Positions 33,856 through 42,400 of a stretch of DNA of 52,800 nt are shown in pieces (position 1 is the stretch's first letter; the number at the start of each line of letters is the position of its first letter). This DNA comes from Clostridia bacterium (GTDB lineage Bacteria; Bacillota; Clostridia; Christensenellales; UBA1242): NCBI GenBank assembly GCA_017466725.1, contig JAFTTP010000010.1:1-52800 (forward strand). Reading direction: 5' to 3'. Under the pieces are notes generated by a model that was not told the origin of the DNA, did no database searches, and saw nothing but the letters and a program-made list of their open reading frames with translations. The translations under genes were made by a program, and so were the position numbers.

Positions 33856-34782
33856 ATGACATTTAAAAATTCTATTAAACTTTTATGTGCAAATTTTGAT
33901 CACGTATGGAAACTTTTAGTTTACCATATTTTGTCAATTGCGCTTTGCGTAGGGTTTTTGGCAATTTTTGGCGGACATTATATTGACTGCTTTAATCTCG
34001 CTTCTGCAGAGGTCGATTTGCCATCTGTATTTCAAGAAGGTACACTGTATGGCGCAAGTTTTGCCACAGCGCTTACCACTATTGTGAATTTTGTTATTGC
34101 ATTTTTCGTTATTTTGTTTGCTACAAATGTTGGCAAAGGTGTGTTTTTCTGCATAGTAGTATTTATTGTTTTGCCTTTCCTTTTAAATGTAGGAAAAATC
34201 GTAATTTCAGAACTTGCTTATGGCTATATGACTGCATGCCAAAAGCAAAGTTTTACTGGCACACTTTTAAAAACGCTTAAGGTGTCACTTCCTTACTCAA
34301 TCATCAAACCTTTATATGCAATCCCATTTAATGTAATCACGCTTGCTTGTATTTATGGACTTACAAGAGTAAACTTTACGGGGCTTGACGCCTTGTTCCC
34401 ATTTGTTTTTGTACTTGCAATTGCTTTAGTGTGTGCGTTTAAAGAAATTTTCAATGCCGGCTGGGCACCTGCACAAGTGGTTTACAACTGCAATATTTTT
34501 AAATCTTATAGAATAGGCATAAGGGCGGTATTTAGAAAAGGGCTATCAATTTTCTCAACTGCGTTTGTAATTTACCTTCTTACCATTGTATTGTCATTGG
34601 TACTTGGTATGTATGCCCTCATCATTATTGTACCAGTTACATCTCCATTAATTCATATTTTTGAGATGACAGCATTCTTCCAAAGCCAAGGTATGAGATT
34701 TTATGTTGACAGTCAAACTGTATTTTCTCCAAAGCGTCTTGAAGAGAATGACAGAATTGAAGATATAAAGTATTTGTTATAA
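33856..34782 (+). CDS. Multi-spanning membrane protein of unknown function
   Basis: A 308-residue protein with about six predicted membrane helices, near residues 21-40, 74-95, 97-117, 152-170, 184-200 and 232-262. A soluble C-terminal tail of about 45 residues follows. No conserved catalytic motif was recognised. The overall plan (small amphipathic N-terminus, paired helices, charged tail) resembles uncharacterised Firmicutes membrane proteins. The ribosome binding site before the ATG is weak (GGGA). Transcribed after greA from its own promoter and followed by a hairpin, then the RNase J gene. Confidence 0.65.
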   Translation: MTFKNSIKLLCANFDHVWKLLVYHILSIALCVGFLAIFGGHYIDCFNLASAEVDLPSVFQEGTLYGASFATALTTIVNFVIAFFVILFATNVGKGVFFCIVVFIVLPFLLNVGKIVISELAYGYMTACQKQSFTGTLLKTLKVSLPYSIIKPLYAIPFNVITLACIYGLTRVNFTGLDALFPFVFVLAIALVCAFKEIFNAGWAPAQVVYNCNIFKSYRIGIRAVFRKGLSIFSTAFVIYLLTIVLSLVLGMYALIIIVPVTSPLIHIFEMTAFFQSQGMRFYVDSQTVFSPKRLEENDRIEDIKYLL

Positions 34783-34806
34783 TTTAAACCTCGACAAAAA
34801 CAAACA

Positions 34807-34856
34807 AAAAAGTGCAAGAAGTGGCGAAATATGCCATTTTAAGCGCTTGCTTTTGT
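34807..34856 (+). terminator. Branched hairpin before the RNase J gene
   Basis: An outer stem AAAAG(T)GCAAG pairs with CTTGCTTTT with one bulge. An inner stem pairs AGTGGC with GCCATT, around GAAATAT. The T-tract is short, so it could be a terminator or a 5' leader structure of the RNase J mRNA. Confidence 0.5.
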
Positions 34857-34892
34857 GTTGAAAAAATTTAAAAATAATAAAAGGAGAAATAA

Positions 34893-36548
34893 ATGAACAA
34901 TAAAGTAAAAATCACCTTTTTAGGAGGTGTTGGGGAAATCGGTAAAAATATGACCGCCCTTGAATACAACGATGAAATCGTTCTTATTGACGCTGGACTT
35001 ACCTTCCCAGGTGACGAACTGCCTGGTATTGATTTAGTAATTCCAGATATGTCTTATTTAATTGAAAACAAATCTAAAATCAAAGCGCTTTTGCTTACTC
35101 ACGGTCATGAAGACCACATTGGCGCTGTACCATTTTTGCTTGAACAAATTAATGTGCCTGTATATGGCTCAAGACTTACACTTGCGCTGGTTGAAAACAA
35201 ACTGAAAGAGCATCCAAAGGTTAAGTTTAAAGGCATTGCAGTTAAGCCAAGAAATGTTTTAAAACTAGGCTCTTATGTTATCGAATTTATTAAGGTAAGT
35301 CACTCTATTGCCGGTGCACTTGCGCTTTCAATCACAACACCTGTTGGAACCATTCTTCATACAGGCGACTTTAAAATTGATTACGAGCCTATTGATGGAC
35401 AAATGACAGACCTGCCAAGACTTGGCGAGATTGGAAGAAAGGGCGTTCAGCTTCTTCTTTGCGAAAGCACAAACGTTTGTCGCAAGGGGTATTCTATGAG
35501 TGAAAAAAGCGTTGGTAGAGCGCTTGACGAAATTATTAAAAATCACGCCACTCAAAGAATTATTGTTGCAACGTTTGCATCAAACATTCACAGAATGCAA
35601 CAAATTATGGACATTGCTGAAAAATATGGCAGAAAGATTGCCTTTACTGGCAGAAGTATGCTTAATGTAAGTGAAGTTGCTTTAAAACTTGGTGAACTTA
35701 AGTTTAACAGAGAAAACATAGTTGACATTGAAAAAGTTGATAAAATGGATGACAAAGAAGTGCTTATTATGACCACAGGCAGTCAAGGTGAACCAATGAG
35801 CGCACTTACAAGAATGGCCTCTGGAGAATTTAAAAGCCTTAAGATTAAAGAAAACGACCTTGTAATTTTGTCAGCATCACCAATCCCGGGAAATGAGAAA
35901 AATGTATATAACGTTATCAATGCTTTATATAAACTTGGTGCAGATGTAATTTATGATGAACTTGCTGATGTGCATACTTCAGGTCACGCATGTCAGGAAG
36001 AACTGAAACTTATGCACAGTCTTGTAAAGCCTAAATTCTTTATTCCTGTCCATGGTGAATATAGACATATGAAAACTCATAAAGAGCTTGCAGTAAGTCT
36101 TGGTATGGAAGAGCGCAACATTCTTCTTTCAAGCATTGGTATGCAGGTTGAACTTGGCGCAAATTCGCTTAAAGAAGTTGGCTTTGTTAAAGCAGGCCAA
36201 CGCCTTATTGACGGATATGGTATTGGCGATATGGACAGCAACGTTTTGCGCGAAAGAAAACAACTTTCTGAAGACGGATTCTGTGTTGTTTGTGTAAGCA
36301 TCAATAATATTGAAGGGGAAATCACTGGTGAACCTTTTATAATCACTCGTGGTGTTGTGTATACTGACGAGCAAGAAAGTTTTGTTCAAGATGCTAAGGC
36401 GTGCATTATCGCGTCACTTAAAGAATCTGATCTTAGAGGCGCAGAGCCATCAATGATTAGGGCTTCACTTAGAAGAAACGTTTCAAACTTTATCTTTAGA
36501 AGAACAAAGCGCCGTCCTATGATTTTAACTATTGTAACGCTGGATTAA
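34893..36548 (+). CDS. rnj: Ribonuclease J
   Basis: A 551-residue metallo-beta-lactamase/beta-CASP ribonuclease that degrades and matures RNA with 5'-3' exonuclease and endonuclease activity. The metal motif is HGHEDHIG at 70-77. HTGDFKID, ATFASNIHRMQQ and TTGSQGEP are present, as is the beta-CASP histidine region (FIPVHGEYRHM). The C-terminal domain has the RRTKRRPMI end. AAGGAG precedes the ATG. trmR follows after 4 nt with no Shine-Dalgarno of its own. Confidence 0.95.
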   Translation: MNNKVKITFLGGVGEIGKNMTALEYNDEIVLIDAGLTFPGDELPGIDLVIPDMSYLIENKSKIKALLLTHGHEDHIGAVPFLLEQINVPVYGSRLTLALVENKLKEHPKVKFKGIAVKPRNVLKLGSYVIEFIKVSHSIAGALALSITTPVGTILHTGDFKIDYEPIDGQMTDLPRLGEIGRKGVQLLLCESTNVCRKGYSMSEKSVGRALDEIIKNHATQRIIVATFASNIHRMQQIMDIAEKYGRKIAFTGRSMLNVSEVALKLGELKFNRENIVDIEKVDKMDDKEVLIMTTGSQGEPMSALTRMASGEFKSLKIKENDLVILSASPIPGNEKNVYNVINALYKLGADVIYDELADVHTSGHACQEELKLMHSLVKPKFFIPVHGEYRHMKTHKELAVSLGMEERNILLSSIGMQVELGANSLKEVGFVKAGQRLIDGYGIGDMDSNVLRERKQLSEDGFCVVCVSINNIEGEITGEPFIITRGVVYTDEQESFVQDAKACIIASLKESDLRGAEPSMIRASLRRNVSNFIFRRTKRRPMILTIVTLD

Positions 36549-36552
36549 GACT

Positions 36553-37164
36553 ATGGACTTAAATTGTATACAACAAATTAAACTTAAAGCAAAAGAAAAT
36601 TTTGTGCCAATTGTACGCGATGAAACATTAAATGCAATGCTTGGTATTCTTAAAGAAAAGCAGCCTACAAGAATTCTTGAAATAGGCACAGCGGTGGGAT
36701 ACTCAGCCCTTAATATGCTTGCCGTTTGTAATGCGGATGTGGTGACAATCGAGAAAAACGAGCAGCGTTTTGAAGAGGCTTGCAACAACTTTGCTGAGGC
36801 GGGCTGTACTGGCCGCATAAAGCCCATTTTGGGCGATGCTATAGAAGTGCTTGAAACGCTTGTTAAAGGGAGCGAGAGGTTTGATTTTGTCTTTTTAGAC
36901 GGGCCTAAAGGGCAGTACATTAAATATCTTCCGTTTATATTAAAATTATTGACTGAAAATGGAGTGATTTTTGCCGATAACGTTGGATTGTTAGGGTTGG
37001 TGGCGGACAGCGGTAAGGTCAACCACAAAAACAGAACTATGGTAAGAAATATGCAGCAGTTTTTACAGCAAGTTACTACAGATGTCAATTTAGAAACTCA
37101 AGTTTTTGATGTTGATGATGGCTATGCAATTATAAAACTGAAACAAAAAAACGACAGAAAATAA
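36553..37164 (+). CDS. trmR: tRNA 5-hydroxyuridine methyltransferase TrmR-like (O-methyltransferase family 3)
   Basis: A 203-residue class I SAM methyltransferase of the YrrM/TrmR group, which in B. subtilis methylates 5-hydroxyuridine at the tRNA wobble position. SAM motif I reads ILEIGTAVGYSAL, motif II TIEKNEQRF, and the acidic metal/substrate strand FVFLDGPKGQY. The family's DNVGLLG motif follows. It is 4 nt downstream of the RNase J gene and lacks its own ribosome binding site, so it is translated by coupling. Its stop codon lies in the loop of the following terminator. A catechol-type O-methyltransferase is the alternative reading. Confidence 0.82.
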   Translation: MDLNCIQQIKLKAKENFVPIVRDETLNAMLGILKEKQPTRILEIGTAVGYSALNMLAVCNADVVTIEKNEQRFEEACNNFAEAGCTGRIKPILGDAIEVLETLVKGSERFDFVFLDGPKGQYIKYLPFILKLLTENGVIFADNVGLLGLVADSGKVNHKNRTMVRNMQQFLQQVTTDVNLETQVFDVDDGYAIIKLKQKNDRK

Positions 37165-37182
37165 GATTCTGTTGTTTTTTTT
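37145..37182 (+). terminator. Terminator of rnj-trmR
   Basis: AACGACAGAA (37150-37159) pairs with TTCTGTTGTT (37167-37176) with one G-T pair, followed by a T-run. It overlaps the end of trmR. Confidence 0.8.
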
Positions 37183-37207
37183 GTAATCTTTGACGCAATA
37201 TAACAGT

Positions 37208-37765
37208 ATGGAATTTGAGGCGGGCATTATAAAATTTTTGCAATCAAATGCATCTAATGGTTGGATAACGACCTTTCAAGTAATCTCTATGTTTGGCAGT
37301 TACTTGGGGTTTTGTATTGTGTTTTTCATAATTTTTATTAAAAATAAGCGTTTAAGTTTTGTGTTTGCGTTGACGTTTGCTGCAGCGTGTGTATTTAATT
37401 ACGCTTTAAAACGCGTCATATGCCGACATCGACCATTTGTTGACTATGCCTATATTTACAACTTTGGCAACGAAGACGGTTTTAGCATGCCGTCAGGTCA
37501 TAGCGTTTGCGCGGGGCTGTTTGCAAGTTTTTTAATTTATCACTTGTTTACTCAATCAAATGATATATTGACTAGGGTGGTGGGCTCAATTTGCATGGCG
37601 CTTTTGACTGTTTTGATTGCGTTTTCAAGGGTTATGCTTGGGGCGCATTATCTGACTGATACAATTGTTGGAATAATTATTGGAATTATATTTGCAATTT
37701 TAGCTGTTTGTGTGTATAATATCTGCAGAAGAAAAATCTGGAAAGGAGCTAGAGGCGGAGAATAA
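37208..37765 (+). CDS. PAP2-family phosphatase (undecaprenyl-pyrophosphatase-like)
   Basis: A 185-residue membrane phosphatase with about five helices. The three PAP2 signatures are complete: KRVICRHRP (K-x6-RP), PSGHS, and SRVMLGAHYLTD (SR-x5-H-x3-D). The family dephosphorylates lipid phosphates, including undecaprenyl pyrophosphate. The start is uncertain: ATG 37208 has no Shine-Dalgarno, and an in-frame TTG at 37190 would add six residues. No clear promoter follows the trmR terminator. Its TAA overlaps the tsaE ATG, so PAP2-tsaE-tsaB form one operon. Confidence 0.87.
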   Translation: MEFEAGIIKFLQSNASNGWITTFQVISMFGSYLGFCIVFFIIFIKNKRLSFVFALTFAAACVFNYALKRVICRHRPFVDYAYIYNFGNEDGFSMPSGHSVCAGLFASFLIYHLFTQSNDILTRVVGSICMALLTVLIAFSRVMLGAHYLTDTIVGIIIGIIFAILAVCVYNICRRKIWKGARGGE

Positions 37766-38214
37766 TGAAAGAATTGTTTTCAGTTGTCACTAAAAGTGAA
37801 AGCGAAACTATGTCTGTTGGTGGCGCGCTTGCTAAGACTGTTGGCAAGGCGGTTGTATTTACCCTTGTGGGTGATTTGGGCGCTGGTAAAACACACTTTG
37901 TGAAAGGCTTTGTTAAAGGTCTGGGATGCGATGATCTTGTCACAAGCCCAACATTTACGCTGCTTAATGTCTACGAGGGTGGCAAAGTGCCGGTTTATCA
38001 CTTTGATATGTATAGGCTAAATTCGCTTGAAGAGGCCGAAGAACTTGGTTTTAATGAGTATTTTGATTTAAAGACTTTAGATGGAATAGTTTTTGTTGAA
38101 TGGCCAAGTCAAGTTGATGGGCTGATAAAGTGTCCACACATTGAAATTAAAATTGAGAAACTAGATGAAAATCAAAGAAAAATCACGTTGTCAAACGTAG
38201 TGGGGGAAGAATAA
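37765..38214 (+). CDS. tsaE: tRNA threonylcarbamoyladenosine biosynthesis ATPase TsaE
   Basis: A 149-residue P-loop ATPase that drives cycling of the TsaB-TsaD complex making t6A37 in tRNA. Walker A is GDLGAGKT at 36-43. SPTFTLLNVY, the HFDMYRL strand and FVEWPS are all diagnostic. It is linked on both sides by TAATG overlaps, to PAP2 upstream and tsaB downstream. tsaD is not in the window. Confidence 0.95.
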   Translation: MKELFSVVTKSESETMSVGGALAKTVGKAVVFTLVGDLGAGKTHFVKGFVKGLGCDDLVTSPTFTLLNVYEGGKVPVYHFDMYRLNSLEEAEELGFNEYFDLKTLDGIVFVEWPSQVDGLIKCPHIEIKIEKLDENQRKITLSNVVGEE

Positions 38215-38849
38215 TGATTGTACTTTCAACTGCTTACAAACAAGCGCTAATAGGAATAGAGCTTGATGGCAAACAAACTTTTAAATGTTTAGATGCAAAC
38301 TGCAAACACTCTGAAAATTTGCTGCCAGCACTTGATGAGTTGTTGCAGGAAGTGGGCAAATGCCTTGCGGATAATGATAAATATGCTGTAGTTATTGGTC
38401 CGGGTTCATTTACAGGTTTAAGAATATCTACTTCGCTGATAAAAGGGCTTTTGGCGGGCGAAAACACAAAAAATGTACTTGCACTCACCACCTTTGATTT
38501 GATGGCATATAGTTATATTAAAAATTTTGCACCTAAAGAAAATTTTGTTTGTGTCATCAATGCACTAAGCGGAAAATATTTTGTTTGTGAATATAGCTGC
38601 ACTGGTGATAAAATTGGCGCCGAGATGATGATTGATAAAGAGGCTTTTTCAAAACTTGATAAGACCACTGTTTCACTTGAAGAAGAAGGTGTGGGACAAC
38701 AGCTTATAAGTCCGTCTGCGCAAGAACTTCTTGCGCTTGCAAAACAAAAATATGATAAATCAAACTTAATTTCAGCAGCACAACTTGTGCCTTTATACAT
38801 AAGAAAAAGCCAGGCAGAAGATGCGCTGGCAGAAAAAGAAAAAAAATAA
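38214..38849 (+). CDS. tsaB: tRNA threonylcarbamoyladenosine biosynthesis protein TsaB
   Basis: A 211-residue TsaB, the ASKHA-fold scaffold that pairs with TsaD and binds TsaE. The hallmark GPGSFTGLRI is present at about residues 63-72, with a KHSENLLPALDELL helix before it. The N-terminal strand is short and variable as usual. It is translationally coupled to tsaE. The C-terminus ends in a lysine-rich tail, and no terminator is seen before the next promoter. rimI and tsaD, common neighbours, are absent. Confidence 0.93.
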   Translation: MIVLSTAYKQALIGIELDGKQTFKCLDANCKHSENLLPALDELLQEVGKCLADNDKYAVVIGPGSFTGLRISTSLIKGLLAGENTKNVLALTTFDLMAYSYIKNFAPKENFVCVINALSGKYFVCEYSCTGDKIGAEMMIDKEAFSKLDKTTVSLEEEGVGQQLISPSAQELLALAKQKYDKSNLISAAQLVPLYIRKSQAEDALAEKEKK

Positions 38850-38868
38850 AAAATTTAGTTAAAATTGA

Positions 38869-38897
38869 TAGACATTTATTTGCTATATCAGTATAAT
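38869..38897 (+). promoter_or_regulatory. Promoter of the zinc-ribbon gene
   Basis: TAGACA (38869-38874), a 17-bp spacer and TATAAT (38892-38897). AAGGAG follows at 38915-38920. Confidence 0.6.
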
Positions 38898-38927
38898 GTC
38901 AATAGAAAGTTTGAAAGGAGAAATCAA

Positions 38928-39368
38928 ATGAGTAAAAAACCAGTATATATTAGATGTCCAAGATGTGAATTAAACTACATACAAAAGAAAGATAAATACT
39001 GTTCTGTATGTAAATCTGAAATGGAGGCAAAGAAAGATTATACTGATGACATCGACGATCTTGAACTTTGTCCAATTTGCAAAACAAACTATATTCAACC
39101 AGACGAAATTATGTGTGCAAACTGCTTGAAAGAACACAGAAATGAAGATGGTGAATTGAATACAGATTGGGACGATTACATGAATCGCGAAGACGACGAA
39201 GATGTTATGACAATGGATGAAGAGATGGGTGAAATGACATCTGTCAATGACATAACAAAATCAAGCCTTCTTGATGATGATATGGATGGTGACCTTGACT
39301 TTGACGAGGGAGATGCCATTGATTTTGATGAAGTCTTTGATGACGATGACGACGATGACGATGATTAG
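38928..39368 (+). CDS. Double zinc-ribbon protein with an acidic tail, interrupted by TAG
   Basis: A 146-residue protein with two zinc-ribbon knuckle pairs: CPRC and CSVC in the first 30 residues, then CPIC and CANC at about 47-68. A long Asp/Glu-rich tail follows. The frame stops at TAG 39366-39368 in the middle of an Asp run. It would continue for 25 more codons of the same Asp/Glu-rich composition to TAA 39444-39446. The ATG at 38928 has AAGGAG seven bases upstream; an earlier start would include promoter sequence. The function is unknown. Acidic tails of this kind occur in nucleic-acid mimics and RNA polymerase-associated proteins, but that is only analogy. Confidence 0.75.
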   Translation: MSKKPVYIRCPRCELNYIQKKDKYCSVCKSEMEAKKDYTDDIDDLELCPICKTNYIQPDEIMCANCLKEHRNEDGELNTDWDDYMNREDDEDVMTMDEEMGEMTSVNDITKSSLLDDDMDGDLDFDEGDAIDFDEVFDDDDDDDDD

Positions 39369-39446
39369 GATGACGACGATGAAGAAGACTTTGACTATGA
39401 CGACGATGATGACGACGCAGACGAGGACTTTGACGACGAAGATTAA
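39369..39446 (+). pseudogene. In-frame acidic tail beyond the TAG stop
   Basis: It has the same reading frame as the zinc-ribbon gene: 25 codons, nearly all GAT, GAC, GAA or GAG with two Phe and one Tyr, ending at TAA just before the terminator. It looks like the original C-terminus separated by one nonsense codon. Confidence 0.65.
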
Positions 39447-39456
39447 TTTTGTTTAA

Positions 39457-39489
39457 TAAAAAAACACTAGCAAATTGCTAGTGTTTTTT
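39457..39489. terminator. Bidirectional terminator
   Basis: CACTAGC (39465-39471) pairs with GCTAGTG (39477-39483) over AAATT, with A- and T-runs on each side. It serves the zinc-ribbon gene and the convergent giant gene. Confidence 0.92.
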
Positions 39490-39490
39490 G

Positions 39491-42400
39491 TTATTTTCTT
39501 TTACGTTTAGACGTTTCGCTATCTTGCATTGCAACAACTTTTCTTTCAAGTTCAATTAAGTGGTCAGCAGACATTGTGTAGTTAATCTTTTCTTTAATGA
39601 TATTGATTTTTTCGTTGATTGTTGCTGTGCGAGAAGTGTATTGTTTAAATCTCTTTTCAACGTCCTTAGAAATTTTACCTTGTTTTTCATTTCTTAAATT
39701 GCGCATATATTGTTTATGAGCCTCTTCAAGTTCTGTTTTTTCATTTTCAAGGCAGTCTCTTGCGGCGATTAAGTTTTCAATTTCTTCATCGCGAAGTTTT
39801 TGTGCTTGAGCCATAATAAGTTCGTGATTTTTATTTAAACGTCTGTCATAAACTTCAGTTTTGATTTTTTCAATTTTCTTAATCTTAACATTTTTAAGAA
39901 CAAGTCCTAAAATTGCAACGATAATTGCAACGCCTGTAATGATTGATGATGCTGCAAGCCAAGCAGTTGAACCGTCGGCTTCAGTTTCTGGTTCATTATC
40001 AGGTGTTTCTTCTGGCTGTTCATCTTCTTCGGCTTTTACATACTCAGACGCAAATACTGTCTTGTTGAAAGATGATTGAGTGCGTTCAAACAAGTAAGTG
40101 TCTTCATCTGAAGTTGTAAAATCTAAGTTTGTAAGAATTGCAGTGCCTGTAGTGTTGTCGCAATCAGAATTGAGAGTAAACTCAAATGTAGGTGTAGTTG
40201 AAGAGTCGCCAGTTTTGAAGTAGATTGTGTATTCTTTAAGTGTTCCATCTGTAGTAAGTCCTACAATTTCTTCGAAACTATCAAACTTAACAGTTACGCC
40301 ATATTTGCAATCGTGCTCATCTGTGGCTGCATTTTCAGCTTCAGGATTGAAGATTGTAGCAAGCGAGAAGGTGAGTTTGTAATAACTGTTTGCGCTAAAT
40401 TCTTTTTTGAATTTAGAAGTTAAAGTTGCTTTTGCTGCAGCTGTTGTTGTAACAACAAGCAAGTTGTCGTTATCATTTGTGATGTCATAAATTGTGTTGT
40501 TTCCGCTTACAACTCCACCAAATGCAACTTCGCTGTCAGTATAGTTTGAGTCCATAGATGTTGCTGCAAATGAATATGCAGAAGAGCCAACAACTTTGTT
40601 TGTAGCATCAGCGCCAAGGTCTAATTTTGTATAGAAACCAGTTGTATCAGTTGTAAAAGTTGCACTTTCAAATGCCTCTTGAGTAGATGATTCGAAGTTG
40701 AATTTATCTAAGTAAAGCATTCCACCAACTTTGCTGCCTTCTTCACCAAAGTAAATTTTAACATAAATGTTTTGAGTTGTCGAGCTGTTTGCTTTAAGGT
40801 AAATGTTCATTGTCGCCCAGTTTTCAAGGTTTTGAACATCGCTTTGAGAGAATAGTGTAATTCCATTGTTGTCCACTATCTCTACTTTAAATTTAGATTC
40901 GTTTGTAGTTCTATAAACTTGGTTGTAATAATCAAATGATACTTTATAATATTCACTTCCAGAAAGACTAAAAGAAGGTGATTGAAGTGATTGATATGAG
41001 TTTTGTCTGTTAAACATCATATACACGTTTGATGGTTTGTTGCTTGAATTGCTGTTTCCTGGGTTGATTCCTGCCCAGTCATATTTGTCTTCATACATCA
41101 AATCGTATACGCTGCCAGTCCCAAGTTGAGAATAACTGTTTCCGTCAAGATATACAACGCCACTTTCGCAAGCATAGTCGTCACCTTTTACTGCAGTCCA
41201 ACTTGTTGCTGCAAGAGGATATTCAAGTGTACTGTTTGCACTTGTTGCAGCATCAAAAGATGCGTTTGTAATTGAAGTGCTTTCTGTATTTGATGTAAGT
41301 GTTAAGCTGTTTGCAGAATCAATTTCGCTGTCGGAAACCATTTCAACGTTGATGTCGTCAATTACTACGCAACCAACTGCGCCAGTTTCTTGATCGCCAA
41401 GCCAAAGCTCTAAGTTTACATAAGAAGTATAGAGTGAGTGGCCTTTAACGTAGAAATCAATTGTTTGATAGTCGTTTGTCCAGTTGTTTGAAACGTTTGA
41501 AGTATAGCCACTTGTTTTTCCGCTGCCAAGAGAAAGGTAGTTGTCTGCCGAGCTATCGTCACTGATTGTTTCAGTATAAATGTCGTAGATATAGTCGTTT
41601 TCTACCAGTTTAAGATAGAATGAACCACTTGTCATATCGGCCACCTTAAGCTTAAGACTAACTTTGTATGCCGCGTGTGGCTTAATTTGAATTTGTTTTG
41701 AAGTTAAACCAACATAAGATGATGAATATTCATTTGAAGTTGTTTGCATAACAAGGGCTCTGTCGTTTTCATAAGAAAGGTCGTTGCCAATGTTTGATAA
41801 TCCTGTTGTAGTGGCAAAGTCTGCATAGTCAATAATCAATGCTTTACCGTTGCGGTGTAGTGCAGTCCAGTTGTCTGATAGCAATGCACCTTCATCTTCA
41901 AAGTCAAAGTTGTATCCAGTAATATCTTCAACAGACTTATGTTCTTCTGCAAGTTTATCAACCATAAAGATTTTATCGCCATTTGTAATTTCAGCGCTGT
42001 CCGTTCCTTTATAATTGTGAGAAGTGCAAAGTGCAAAGAATTCGTTTTCGCTGTAACGATAAGCGCTTGTATAATCGAAGAATGCAACACCTTCACTTTT
42101 TGTATTTTTAGAACCTAAGTAAAGTTCAAGATTAACGGTTTGAGTGTTTTTGCCTGTAGCAACAAAGAAATAGTAGTCAGTCCAAGATGTAGGTGAAATT
42201 TTTTCGTATGCAAGGTCAAACTTTTTGCCATCTTTGTCCACAAGTCCTGAAAGATAGATTGAACTTTCTGCAAAAGCGTCACCATTAAGCATTGTTTTAG
42301 CAGATACTTTGAAAACATAGTATGAATTTGCTTGAAGGGTGAGTGATGTTGATTTATATCCTTGTTTTTCTTGAACGTTGCTTTGAGAACTTGAAGATTT

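Noticed and set aside
36525..37088. An antisense open frame (187 codons) across trmR
   Set aside because: trmR has complete methyltransferase motifs; the antisense product is a low-complexity shadow.
39266..39446. Repetitive GAT/GAC tract as a possible repeat array or CRISPR
   Set aside because: It is coding sequence for an Asp/Glu-rich tail; there are no spacers and no repeat unit of CRISPR size.
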